Source: CAWAYR01 sp050250875 (GTDB lineage: Bacteria > Acidobacteriota > Vicinamibacteria > Vicinamibacterales > UBA2999). From it: 64,000 nucleotides of DNA. The position numbers and the translations under genes are program-made. The notes beneath the pieces are model-generated. The model was not told where the DNA came from, ran no database searches, and was given only the letters and a program-made list of their open reading frames with translations. Location of the stretch: contig JBFWNV010000003.1 of NCBI GenBank assembly GCA_050250875.1, positions 186,001 through 250,000 of the forward strand, read 5' to 3'. Positions 43,107 through 51,685 of this stretch are shown here, in pieces; the first letter of the stretch is position 1, and every line of letters starts with the position of its first letter.

Positions 43107-44666
43107 TCACGCCGTCCGCGCCGGACGCCTCTGTCGGCGGCCGCGCCGGGCGGCGATCACTCCTTTATACACCTTCACGTAGTCGCGCGCCGAACGCTCC
43201 CAGGAGTGATCCTGCTTCATGCCGTTCTGCTGCAGCCGCTTCCACTCGGCCGGCGCGTCGAACACGCGCAGCGCGTCGCGCAGCGCCGCGAGCATCGCCC
43301 GCCCGCTGTACTCGGCGAAGAGGAAGCCGGTGCCGCGCCTGGTGGCCGCGTCCCACGGCTGGACCGAGTCCACCAGGCCGCCGGTCGCGCGCACCACCGG
43401 CACGGTGCCGTAGCGCAGGCTGTACATCTGATTCAGGCCGCACGGCTCGTAGCGCGACGGCATGAGAAACAGGTCCGCTCCCCCCTCGACCAGGTGAGCG
43501 AGCCGCTCGTCGAAGCCGATCACGGCGCCGATCCGCGACGGCCGATGCGCCGCCAGCGACCGCCACATCTGCTCGTAGCGGCCGTCGCCGCTGCCGAGCA
43601 CCACGAAACCGGCGTCGAGATCGGCCAGCTCCGAGGCCACCTGGGCGACCAGGTCGAAGCCCTTCTGATCGACCAGGCGCGACACCAGGCCGACCAGCGG
43701 CCGCGCCATCGCCGCGGCGTCGGCGGCGAGTCCGAACGCCTCGAGCACGGCCCGCTTGGCCGCCGCCTTGCCGGCCAGCGACCGCGCCGTGAACGACGCC
43801 GGCAGGTAGGGATCGCGGTCGGGATTCCACAGGTCGGTGTCGATGCCGTTGAGGATGCCGGAGAGGGCGTGGGCGCGGGCGCGGATGACGCCGTCGAGGC
43901 CGTCGCCGTACTCGGGCCGCTGGATCTCCTGCGCGTAGGTGGGGCTCACCGTCGTCAGCGCGTCGCTGAAGTTGATCCCCGACTTCAGCAGGCTGACGCG
44001 ATCCCAGAACTCGAGCCCGTCCACCGTGAACAGATCCCATCCCAGCCCGAGCCGCGGCAGCCACGACTTGTCGACGATGCCCTGGTAGGCCAGGTTGTGG
44101 ATCGTGAACACCACCGGCACGCGGCCGAGCGACGGGTGGCGCGCGAAGTGCTGGCGGAGGTAGGCGGGGGCCAGCCCGGCCTGCCAGTCGTGGCCGTGCA
44201 CCACGTCGATCGGCACGGGCTGCGCCGCCGCCCACTCGAGCGCGGCGATGACCAGAAAGGCGAAGCGCAGCGCGTTGTCGTCGAAGTCGACACCGCCGCT
44301 GTTGTAGAGGCCGGCGCGATGGTAGAGCGGCGGGCACTCGACCAGCATCGCGCGGGCGCCGAGACCGAGCGGCTCCTCGAACAGCCCCGCCGAGTACGAC
44401 ACGCCGGCCACGGCCGCCGACACGTCGTGGCGCCACTGCCCCGCCGACACGCCGGCGTAGCGCGGCGTGAACAGCGTCACCTCGTGGCCGAGACGGCCGA
44501 GCGCGCGCGGCAGCGCGCTGGCCACGTCGGCGAGTCCGCCGGTCTTCGCAAACGGCGCCGCCTCCGAGGCGATCATCAGGATCTGCAGCGGCGCCGCCGG
44601 ACGACGCGGCGCACGCGGCGCCGGCGCGGGGCGCGGCGTCCGGACGAACGGCACGGGCCGGGACAT
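43107..44666 (-). CDS. glgA: Glycogen synthase (ADP-glucose dependent)
   Basis: 519 residues. After a 25-residue Pro/Arg-rich extension, the GT5 signature 'MIASEAAPFAKTGGLADVASALP' (KTGGL binds ADP-glucose) appears, followed by 'DVVHGHDWQAGLAPAYLR', 'HNLAYQGIV', 'SRLVDQKGFDLV' and 'LMPSRYEPCGLNQMYSLRYGTVPVV'. It elongates alpha-1,4-glucan. It is the first gene of an operon with trxA and trxB, an unusual pairing for glgA. The C-terminus is basic. A -10-like TAAGTT precedes the ATG by eight bases. No glgB or glgC is in the window. Confidence 0.95.
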   Translation of the reverse strand: MSRPVPFVRTPRPAPAPRAPRRPAAPLQILMIASEAAPFAKTGGLADVASALPRALGRLGHEVTLFTPRYAGVSAGQWRHDVSAAVAGVSYSAGLFEEPLGLGARAMLVECPPLYHRAGLYNSGGVDFDDNALRFAFLVIAALEWAAAQPVPIDVVHGHDWQAGLAPAYLRQHFARHPSLGRVPVVFTIHNLAYQGIVDKSWLPRLGLGWDLFTVDGLEFWDRVSLLKSGINFSDALTTVSPTYAQEIQRPEYGDGLDGVIRARAHALSGILNGIDTDLWNPDRDPYLPASFTARSLAGKAAAKRAVLEAFGLAADAAAMARPLVGLVSRLVDQKGFDLVAQVASELADLDAGFVVLGSGDGRYEQMWRSLAAHRPSRIGAVIGFDERLAHLVEGGADLFLMPSRYEPCGLNQMYSLRYGTVPVVRATGGLVDSVQPWDAATRRGTGFLFAEYSGRAMLAALRDALRVFDAPAEWKRLQQNGMKQDHSWERSARDYVKVYKGVIAARRGRRQRRPARTA

Positions 44667-44674
44667 GGCCCCCT

Positions 44675-44680
44675 AACTTA
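44675..44680 (-). promoter_or_regulatory. -10-like element before glgA
   Basis: Minus-strand TAAGTT ends eight bases before ATG 44666. An AGGGGG tract in the same eight bases could serve as a ribosome-binding site in a longer transcript, so this one is ambiguous. Confidence 0.3.
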
Positions 44681-44725
44681 GCAGCCCGCGACATCGCAAC
44701 GCGGGCTTTCGACGCCCCCGCTTGG

Positions 44726-44731
44726 TAGAAT
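44726..44731 (+). promoter_or_regulatory. -10 element of the fdhE-like gene, leaderless
   Basis: TAGAAT ends seven bases before GTG 44739, predicting transcription starts at the start codon. There is no Shine-Dalgarno sequence. Confidence 0.45.
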
Positions 44732-44738
44732 CTCGGCC

Positions 44739-45575
44739 GTGGCCTCGCCCCCGCGCCCGGAACGGGCCGTGCCGCGCGAACTCGCGGCGCTGACCGACCT
44801 CGCCGCCCGGCATCCCGAACTCGCCCCGGCGGTCGCCCTCGAGCGCGAGCTGCTCGACGGCGAGCGGCGCCTGCAGCGCCGCCTCGGCACGCCGTGGATC
44901 GACGCCTCGACCGACGTCCTCACCGCGCGGCTCGCCCAGGGCGAATGCCTGGTCGAGCTGGCCCATCTCGGGCTCGACTGGAACGAGCTGCGGCTGCGCC
45001 TCCGCCAGGTGATCGACGTGCTGCGCCGTCACGACGTCCTCGAGGGCGACGACCTGCGGCGGCTCCAGGACGTCGACCGCGGCGCCGACCTCCCCGACAT
45101 CGTCGGGCGCTGGTTCGACGCGGCGCCGGGGCGAACCGGCGCCGGCGGCGACGCCGACGCCGTCCTGCACGACGTGCTGGTGCTGTCGCTGCGGCCGTTC
45201 CTGGCGCGCGCCGCCGACGTGCTGCTGCAGCGGGTGTCGGTGGAAACGTGGGGCCGCGCGACCTGCCCGCTGTGCGGCGGCCGGCCGATCTTCGCGGTGG
45301 TCGGCAACGGCGACCGGCGGCTGGTGTGCGGGCGCTGCCACGGGCGCTGGCCGTTCGAGGCGCGCCGCTGCCATCACTGCCTGGGCACCGAGGGCGTGCG
45401 GGTGTTCGCCGCGCACGAGGGCGTCTACCAGGTGACGGCGTGCGACCACTGCCGGCACTACCTGAAGGGCCTCGACGCGCGGCGCGCCGGCCGGCCGTTC
45501 TTCCTGCCCCTCGACACCGTCGCCACCCTGGCCCTCGATCGGGCGGTGGCCGAGCGCGGCTACGTGGCGGGCTAG
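44739..45575 (+). CDS. FdhE-like formate dehydrogenase accessory protein
   Basis: 278 residues, GTG start. The C-terminal half has four CxxC pairs, 'CPLCGGRP', 'CGRC', 'CHHC' and 'CDHC', in the order typical of FdhE, with the N-terminal helical part 'LAQGECLVELAHLGLDWNELRLRL'. FdhE binds iron and is needed for activity of respiratory formate dehydrogenase. No formate dehydrogenase gene is seen in the window, so it is either used by an enzyme encoded elsewhere or has another client. It is divergent from glgA with 72 bases between starts. Confidence 0.88.
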   Translation: MASPPRPERAVPRELAALTDLAARHPELAPAVALERELLDGERRLQRRLGTPWIDASTDVLTARLAQGECLVELAHLGLDWNELRLRLRQVIDVLRRHDVLEGDDLRRLQDVDRGADLPDIVGRWFDAAPGRTGAGGDADAVLHDVLVLSLRPFLARAADVLLQRVSVETWGRATCPLCGGRPIFAVVGNGDRRLVCGRCHGRWPFEARRCHHCLGTEGVRVFAAHEGVYQVTACDHCRHYLKGLDARRAGRPFFLPLDTVATLALDRAVAERGYVAG

Positions 45576-45598
45576 GCGGCGGAGGCCGGGCGGCGAAC

Positions 45599-46735
45599 TT
45601 ACTGCTGCTGGAGCTGCTGCCCGGCCGCGACGGCGGTCGCCGTGGTGGTCATGTGGCCGCTCAGCCAGTTGAAGAGGTGCTTGGTCTCGGCGAACCGCCC
45701 GGCGTTCGACTTGGCGCCGAGGACGACCACGGCCACCTGGCGGCCGGTCTGCGGCAGCCGCACCAGCGTCGCCAGGCAGTAGCCCGAGCTGCTGATGAAA
45801 CCGGTCTTGCCGCCGATGACGTCGAGCTCGCCGCTGCGGACCAGCCGGTTGGTGCTGTTCACGTGCACCATGCGGCGGCCGGCGGCCATGTCGTAGCCGG
45901 TCTTGCGCATGATCCCGCCGATGCGCTCGTCGGCGGCGGCGTAGGCGATGAGCCGGGCCATCTCGTAGGCCGACGAGACGTTGGCCGACATCAGCCCCGA
46001 GGTGTCCTCGTAGTGCGTGAGTTCCAGCCCGAGTTCGCGCGCCTTGGCGTTCATCCGCTCGATGAAGCCCTCGGTCCCATAGGGTGAGATGCGGGCGAGC
46101 ACGCGCGCCGCGGCGTTGTCAGAGCCGATCAGCGTGAGGTGCAGCAGGTCGTCGGCCGTCACCTGATACCCGGCGCGCAGATACGTGGTGTTGGCGCGGG
46201 CGACGTCGGCCCGTTCGATCTTCACGACCTGGGTCAGGTCGGGCAGGGTCTCGAGGAAGACCAGCGCCGTCATCACCTTGGTGATGCTGGCGATCGAGCG
46301 CAGCTCCTGGGCGTTCTCCTCGAACAGCACCTGGTTGGTCTCGGGGTCGTAGATGATCGCGGCGGCGGCGCGGGGCGCCGGCACTTCCTGGCCCGCGCCA
46401 TCGAGCTTGAAGCGAGGCGTGGCCAGCTCGCGCGCCTCGCGGGCCCGGGCCGCGGCGCGCGCCCGGGCGATGGCCCGCCGCCGGGCCGCCGACGTCGTGC
46501 GCGACTTGCTGGCCGCCGAGGCGCGGACCGGCGTCTTCTTCCCGGTGGCAGCGACGCGCGTGGCGCGGGTGGTCTTGGGAGCCGCGGCGGCCTTCTGCGC
46601 GCGCGTCGTCGTGGTGCCGCCGGTGGCGGCCTTCGCTCGGGTGGCGGGCTCGGCGGACGTCGCCGCGACGAACGTGGCGAGCACGGCGGCCAACGCGCTG
46701 GTGAGCGCACGACGGATTCGCTGGCGTCCCGGCAT
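45599..46735 (-). CDS. Serine D-Ala-D-Ala carboxypeptidase (peptidase S11)
   Basis: 378 residues. After a signal peptide there is a long Thr/Ala/Arg/Lys-rich low-complexity stretch (30-105), which is basic and may bind the cell wall. The catalytic domain has S150-x-x-K153 (SITK), S205-D-N207 and the KTG triad at 310-312. All three penicillin-binding motifs are intact. It trims peptidoglycan pentapeptides in the periplasm. A promoter with TTGCGC-16-TACAAT and an AAGGAG ribosome-binding site precede ATG 46735. The basic insert makes it longer than the usual DacA core without the C-terminal anchor. Confidence 0.93.
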   Translation of the reverse strand: MPGRQRIRRALTSALAAVLATFVAATSAEPATRAKAATGGTTTTRAQKAAAAPKTTRATRVAATGKKTPVRASAASKSRTTSAARRRAIARARAAARAREARELATPRFKLDGAGQEVPAPRAAAAIIYDPETNQVLFEENAQELRSIASITKVMTALVFLETLPDLTQVVKIERADVARANTTYLRAGYQVTADDLLHLTLIGSDNAAARVLARISPYGTEGFIERMNAKARELGLELTHYEDTSGLMSANVSSAYEMARLIAYAAADERIGGIMRKTGYDMAAGRRMVHVNSTNRLVRSGELDVIGGKTGFISSSGYCLATLVRLPQTGRQVAVVVLGAKSNAGRFAETKHLFNWLSGHMTTTATAVAAGQQLQQQ

Positions 46736-46786
46736 GTCTCCTTACGGCAGGTCGGAATTTCGCCCGCTCGTTACAGAAGTGTCGGC

Positions 46787-46814
46787 ATTGTAGCAGGCCC
46801 GCCGTAGAGCGCAA
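46787..46814 (-). promoter_or_regulatory. Promoter of the carboxypeptidase gene
   Basis: Minus strand TTGCGC (46814-46809), 16-base spacer, TACAAT (46792-46787). The leader of about 45 bases ends with AAGGAG (46743-46738) before ATG 46735. Confidence 0.6.
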
Positions 46815-46989
46815 CCCACTAATTGCACCTGAGCGCCATGATCTGTGCGGATTCGTGCCCTCTCGCTCGTCGCGGATTCTTGCCCCAGCCAGACTCACAC
46901 GCGGGGTCGCGCCCGTGCGTGCTGCGGCACCTTGGGGCTCCGCGGCCTCGTCATCAGCCAGCCGCTGGCCGCCAGCCGCTGGGCGTGGG

Positions 46990-48243
46990 TCACGGCTGCG
47001 CCAGCGCAACCGTCAGCAGCAGCGCGCGCTGGGTGCCCATCCACGAGTCGGTCGTGTCGAACGACTCGTCCAGGGCGTGCGCGCCGCGGCCGCGGCCGCC
47101 GCCGTCGATGGTGATGGCCGGGATGCCGAGACTCTGCGGGTAGTTCGCGTCGGTCGATCCCTCGTCGAGCGTCACCGGGAAACCCAGCGCCCGGGTCACC
47201 GAGACGGCCGCCTCCACGATCGGCGAGGTCGCCGGGGCGCGCCCGGCCGGCCGATTGCCCACCAGCGCCTTGTCGACGCTCAGCGCCCGACTGCCCCAGC
47301 GCACGTTCTCGGCGGCGACCGCGTCGTCCACGGCCTTGTGGAACCTGGCATCGAGCGACTGCAGCGACGCCGGGTCGGCCGAGCGCATGTCCACTTCCAT
47401 CCACGCTTCGAAGGGGATCGAATTCACCGACGTGCCGCCGCCGACGCGGCCGACGTTGAAGGTGGTCTTCGGCTCGTTCGGCACCTGGAAATCGCCGATC
47501 GCCGCCATCGCCCGGCCGAGCGCGTGAATCGGATTGACCAGGCCGAAGGCGCCGTAGCTGTGGCCGCCCGGTCCCTTGAAGGTCACCCGGTAGCGCAGGC
47601 TGCCCACCGAGATGTGCGTGATGCCCAGGCCGGTGCCGTCGATCGACACGAAGCGATCGACGCGCCCCTTCAACCCCTCGTCGAAGATGTGCTTGACTCC
47701 GCGCAGGTCGCCGAGCCCTTCTTCGCCGACGTTGCCGACGAAGGTGATGGTGCCCGGCGTCTGCGCGTTGCCGGTCTTGAGCGCGCGCACCACGGCGAGC
47801 ACCACGGCGAGGCCGCGGCAGTCGTCGCCGATGCCCGGGCCGCGAATCACCGTGCCCTCCTGCGTGGTCTTGACGTTGGTGCCTTCGGGGAACACGGTGT
47901 CGAGATGGGCGGCGAGCACGACGTGCGGCCGCGCCGCCGTGCCCGGACGTTCGCCGAGCACGTTGCCCACCTTGTCGATGCGCACGTTCTGCAGACCCAG
48001 CTCGCGGAATTTGCGGGCGTAGAGCTCGGCCCGCTTCGTCTCCTTGAACGGCGGCGCCTCGACCTCGCAGATCTCGACCTGCTCGGCCAGCGTCCGCGCT
48101 TCGTCGGCGCGGGCGGCGGCGAGCGCGGCCTTCACCGCGGCGTCCTGCACCAGGCGGCTGCCGAGACCGGCGGCGCCCTGCTGCGCGAAGGTGGACGGGG
48201 GCGCGGCGAGCGCGAGGACGAGAACGAAGACCGGCAGTCGCAT
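46990..48243 (-). CDS. M20 family zinc peptidase, exported
   Basis: 417 residues from ATG 48243, with signal peptide 'MRLPVFVLVLALAAPPSTFA'. The alternative ATG at 48255 falls against the probable -10 (TAGAAT), so it is less likely. M20 metal motifs are present: 'LAAHLDTVFPEG' (HxD), 'GIGDDCRGLA' (bridging Asp), 'GNVGEEGLGD' (catalytic Glu-Glu), and a C-terminal His in 'GRGRGAHALDE'. A dimerisation lid domain begins 'GITHISVGSLRYRVTFKGPGGHSYG'. It probably hydrolyses dipeptides or tripeptides in the periplasm. About 250 bases separate it from the carboxypeptidase gene downstream. Confidence 0.92.
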   Translation of the reverse strand: MRLPVFVLVLALAAPPSTFAQQGAAGLGSRLVQDAAVKAALAAARADEARTLAEQVEICEVEAPPFKETKRAELYARKFRELGLQNVRIDKVGNVLGERPGTAARPHVVLAAHLDTVFPEGTNVKTTQEGTVIRGPGIGDDCRGLAVVLAVVRALKTGNAQTPGTITFVGNVGEEGLGDLRGVKHIFDEGLKGRVDRFVSIDGTGLGITHISVGSLRYRVTFKGPGGHSYGAFGLVNPIHALGRAMAAIGDFQVPNEPKTTFNVGRVGGGTSVNSIPFEAWMEVDMRSADPASLQSLDARFHKAVDDAVAAENVRWGSRALSVDKALVGNRPAGRAPATSPIVEAAVSVTRALGFPVTLDEGSTDANYPQSLGIPAITIDGGGRGRGAHALDESFDTTDSWMGTQRALLLTVALAQP

Positions 48244-48253
48244 GCTGCGGCGC

Positions 48254-48259
48254 ATTCTA
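48254..48259 (-). promoter_or_regulatory. -10 element of the M20 peptidase gene
   Basis: Minus-strand TAGAAT ends ten bases before ATG 48243, the same spacing as TATAAT before the kinase gene, predicting a leader of about three bases. Confidence 0.4.
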
Positions 48260-48591
48260 CTCACGACGCGCGCGGCCGCCGCATCACCAACCGGATGTTC
48301 GGCTTTCCAGCCGCGGTCCCAGCATTGGTCCCGGTGTCTGACGGGATTCCGGCGGGGGGATCCGGAAATGCGGATCTCGGCTGGAGGCAGCCGGCCGCTC
48401 GACCGGATCGCGCTGCTTCGCCGGCGGTTTCTCGCCCGAATCGCGTGTTCCGGCGCGCGCGGCGGCGCCCCGTCGACCTGGTGAGCTGGTGGCACTTCGT
48501 TTGCTCCGCCTCAGCTGGCCGTGGGGGCCAGCGCCCGGCATACGTTGCCACGGTTGGAGCCCGGAGCGACCGGGTCTGTGGAGGGATGTCC
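48260..48591 (+). other. Divergent intergenic region between M20 peptidase and Oar-like receptor
   Basis: 332 bases with no gene I can support. The frames that cross it are low-complexity or antisense. A GGAGGG ribosome-binding site (48580-48585) lies seven bases before the receptor ATG. I found no convincing -35/-10 pair for the receptor on the plus strand, so its promoter may need an activator or alternative sigma factor. Confidence 0.6.
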
Positions 48592-51516
48592 ATGAGGTTG
48601 AAGACGACAGGTCTGGTCCTGTGTCTGGCGGCGCTGCTCGGCAGCGTGCTCCCCGCATCGGCACAGGACTTCCGAGGACGCATCAACGGCACGGTCACCG
48701 ACAACACCGGCGCGGTCCTGCCGGGTGTCACCGTCACGGTCTCGAGCCCGGCGCTGATCCAGCCGCAGGTGCAGGTCACCGGCGCCGAGGGCGACTACCG
48801 GTTCCTGGCGCTGCCGCCAGGCGTCTACACGGTCGACTTCGAGCTCACCGGCTTCCAGTCGGTCAAGCGCACCGACATCCGCGTCGTCATCAACCAGACG
48901 CTCAGCGTCGATCAGCAGCTCCAGGTGGCCACCCTGCAGGAGACCGTGACGGTCACCGGGCAGTCGCCGGTCGTCGACACCTCGACGACCACGATGGGCA
49001 CCAACTTCACGCGCGAGCTGCTCACCGAGATCCCGAACGCCCGCGACGTGTGGGCGGCGATGGCGGCCGCGCCCGGCATGCAGATGACCCAGTACGACGT
49101 CGGCGGGTCGCGCACCGGCAACCAGACCACCTACCGCAGCTATGGGATGGACGACCAGAACCAGACCAAGCTCGAGGGCATCGACACCACCGAGGCCACC
49201 AACGCCAACGCCGGCTACTTCGATTACGGCAGCTTCGAGGAGTTCCAGGTCGGCGGCGCCGGCGCCGACGCCTCGGCCTTCGGCGGCGGCGCGGTGCTGA
49301 GCATCAGCGTCAAGTCGGGCAGCGACCGGCTGTCGGGCAACTGGTACAGCGACTTCCAGAACGAGGACATGATCGCCAACAACGTCCCCGGCTACCTGCA
49401 GGCCGCCAACCAGCGCAACGACGACGGCTTCTTCACCCGGGTGCCGCTCCAGCGCGGCAACCAGATCCAGAAGCAGTACGACCTCAACGGCAGCATCGGC
49501 GGGCCGCTCTGGCGCGGCAAGATCTGGGGCTTCTACAGCTACCGGCTCAACGACCAGTACAAATACACCACCGGCCTGCCCAGCAACATCGAGCGCTCGA
49601 AGCTCACCAACCCCTACACGTTCAAGCTCACCTACCAGGTGTCGCAGAACAACCAGCTGATCGGCTTCATCAACAAGCGGCAGAAGCTGCAGGACAAGCG
49701 CGGCATCAGCCTGACCACGCCGCTGTCGGCGGCCTACTACCAGTCGTCCGAGAACACGCCGATGAAGGCCGAGTGGACCAGCGTGCTCGGCAGCCGCGCC
49801 TTCCTCGACGTGCTCGTCGGCAACTGGTGGAACTTCTTCCCGCTCCGCCCGGTCCGCGACTTCGACCTCTACGACGGCCCGTGGGGCCCCGGCCGCGTCA
49901 ACCTCGCCAACAACCAGATTCTCGACGGCGGCGCCAACAACGGCTACCAGGATCAGAAGCGCTGGAAGCCGCAGGGCTACGTCAGCCTGTCGTATTTCAA
50001 GGACGGCTGGATGGGCAGCCACGACTTCAAGGTCGGTTACGACCTGAAGCGCGACCGTCGCAGCCTGTTCCGCGATCAACCGTTCGACGTCTTCTACCGC
50101 GACAACGGCGCCGCGCTGTCCCAGGTGGACATCTACAACACCAGCGTGACCGGCATCAACGACGTGGTCAACCAGTCGGTGTGGGTCAACGACACCTGGA
50201 AGCTCACCAGCCGCCTGACGCTGAACCTCGGCCTGCGCTACGAGCATTACCTCGATCGCTGGCCCGACCAGGAGTTCGCGCCCAACGGCATTCCGGCGCT
50301 GGCCAGCTGGAACGACGCCCGCTACCAGTCGTTCATCGCCCCGCGCACCGTCGAGTCGCGCACGGTCGCCAACACCAAGGACATCTCGCCGCGGGTCGGC
50401 TTCGCCTACGACCTCACCGGCGACAACCGCACGGTGGTCAAGGCCTATTACGGCCAGAGCCGCTGGAACTCGGCCGACGAACTCGCCGACAAGGAGAACC
50501 CGGTCGGCATCGCGCAGCTGCGCTACGCCTTCCTGGACTGCACGGCGACGCGCACCACCGGCTGCGACCTCAACGGCAACCGGCTGGTCGACAGCCCGGC
50601 CGAGCTCGGCGCCTTCAACACCACCGTCGGCGGCGCCGGCTTCGTCACCGTCGATCGCGGCCTCAACCGCCCGGTCACCCACGAGCTGTCCACCAACGTC
50701 GAGCGCGAACTCGTCACCGGGCTGTCGGCCCGCGTCTCCTACGTCTACAAGGGCGTGCGCGACATCTGGGGCGAGGACGACCCGATCCGCAACGGCGCGT
50801 TCACCGTGCCGTTCACGATCACCGATCCGGGCCCGGACAACGTGCTCAACACGGGCGACGAGCAGACGTTCCAGACCTTCGACCGTCCGGCGGCCACGGC
50901 GCAGCAGCGCGTCTACACGAATCCGGACGGCTACGACGCCGACTTCCAGACCGTGGAAGTGGCGCTCAACCGCCGCATGATGGGCAAGTGGATGCTGCTG
51001 ACCTCGGCCGGCATGACCTGGTCGAAGATGCAGCACGTCCACAACGCCACGGCCCCCGTCCCCACCGGCTACACCCGCTTCTACTCGTTCCGGCCGGTCG
51101 ATCGGCTGTTCGGCGACGAGTTCGGCCGCGAGACGTCGATGGTCTGGAACTACAAGGTCATCGGCCGCTACGAGCTGCCGTGGGGCATCGGCTCGTCGGG
51201 TTCGTGGCGCCTGCAGAGCGGCCAGAACTACGGCCGCACCATCGCCGTGACCATGCCCGGCGACGGCGCCCGCACCATCCGCGTGGAGCCGATTACCGCC
51301 AACCGCTACCCGAACATCTCGATCTTCGACCTGCGCCTCGACAAGTCGTTCACGCTGCCGAAGCAGGCGGGCAAGGTCACCTTCCAGGTCGATGGATTCA
51401 ATCTGGCCAACAGCGGCGCTCCGACGCTGTTCCGGACGACCACCGTCAACTACCGCGAGGTCACCGAGCTGCTGTCGCCGCGAATCTTCCGCGTCGGCTT
51501 CCGCTGGGATTTCTAA
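48592..51516 (+). CDS. Oar-like TonB-dependent outer membrane receptor
   Basis: 974 residues from ATG 48592 with GGAGGG at good distance. Signal peptide (1-24, cleaved after ASAQ region), then a carboxypeptidase-regulatory-like/CNA-B domain (about 30-110: 'GTVTDNTGAVLPGVTVTVSSPAL', 'GVYTVDFELTGFQSVKRTDI'), then a plug ('LLTEIPNARDVWAAMAAAPGM', 'GGGAVLSISVKSGSDRLSGNWY') and a large beta-barrel ending in phenylalanine (FRWDF), the outer membrane insertion signal. Such proteins are abundant in Acidobacteriota and import polymers or peptides using TonB. No TonB box is obvious. It is monocistronic, ending with a terminator hairpin. Confidence 0.95.
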   Translation: MRLKTTGLVLCLAALLGSVLPASAQDFRGRINGTVTDNTGAVLPGVTVTVSSPALIQPQVQVTGAEGDYRFLALPPGVYTVDFELTGFQSVKRTDIRVVINQTLSVDQQLQVATLQETVTVTGQSPVVDTSTTTMGTNFTRELLTEIPNARDVWAAMAAAPGMQMTQYDVGGSRTGNQTTYRSYGMDDQNQTKLEGIDTTEATNANAGYFDYGSFEEFQVGGAGADASAFGGGAVLSISVKSGSDRLSGNWYSDFQNEDMIANNVPGYLQAANQRNDDGFFTRVPLQRGNQIQKQYDLNGSIGGPLWRGKIWGFYSYRLNDQYKYTTGLPSNIERSKLTNPYTFKLTYQVSQNNQLIGFINKRQKLQDKRGISLTTPLSAAYYQSSENTPMKAEWTSVLGSRAFLDVLVGNWWNFFPLRPVRDFDLYDGPWGPGRVNLANNQILDGGANNGYQDQKRWKPQGYVSLSYFKDGWMGSHDFKVGYDLKRDRRSLFRDQPFDVFYRDNGAALSQVDIYNTSVTGINDVVNQSVWVNDTWKLTSRLTLNLGLRYEHYLDRWPDQEFAPNGIPALASWNDARYQSFIAPRTVESRTVANTKDISPRVGFAYDLTGDNRTVVKAYYGQSRWNSADELADKENPVGIAQLRYAFLDCTATRTTGCDLNGNRLVDSPAELGAFNTTVGGAGFVTVDRGLNRPVTHELSTNVERELVTGLSARVSYVYKGVRDIWGEDDPIRNGAFTVPFTITDPGPDNVLNTGDEQTFQTFDRPAATAQQRVYTNPDGYDADFQTVEVALNRRMMGKWMLLTSAGMTWSKMQHVHNATAPVPTGYTRFYSFRPVDRLFGDEFGRETSMVWNYKVIGRYELPWGIGSSGSWRLQSGQNYGRTIAVTMPGDGARTIRVEPITANRYPNISIFDLRLDKSFTLPKQAGKVTFQVDGFNLANSGAPTLFRTTTVNYREVTELLSPRIFRVGFRWDF

Positions 51517-51520
51517 GAGC

Positions 51521-51556
51521 CGGGGCTCGGGACTCGGGGCGCGGGCCTCGGGACTG
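51521..51556 (+). repeat. CGGGGCTCGGGACTCGGG-type repeat after the receptor gene
   Basis: Imperfect repeats of (G)GGGCTCGG/GGACTCGG run from 51521 to 51556. They share the CTCGGG core and position (just after a stop codon) with the array at 41651-41692, suggesting a dispersed intergenic element. Confidence 0.6.
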
Positions 51557-51582
51557 AGCCTTTCCGGCGTACAAGCATCGAA

Positions 51583-51621
51583 GGGCGGCTTCCCGCACGG
51601 GGAGCCGCCCTTTGTGTCTTT
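51583..51621 (+). terminator. Rho-independent terminator of the receptor gene
   Basis: GGGCGGCT (51583-51590) pairs with AGCCGCCC (51603-51610), with an inner CCC/GGG extension, followed by TTTGTGTCTTT. A strong hairpin with a T-rich tail. Confidence 0.8.
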
Positions 51622-51685
51622 CGCATCTCTTCCAAGTGATTGGATCTGTCACCAACTGATGTGCTAGCGTGACCGCGCCAGACCG

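Noticed and set aside
46855..48591. Long 5' extension of the receptor reading frame
   Set aside because: It is antisense to the M20 peptidase and lacks a signal peptide; the ATG at 48592 has a good ribosome-binding site and signal peptide.
48511..51042. 843-codon minus-strand frame opposite the receptor
   Set aside because: The receptor frame on the plus strand is clearly protein-like; the antisense translation is Val/Ala/Arg-rich with no family resemblance.
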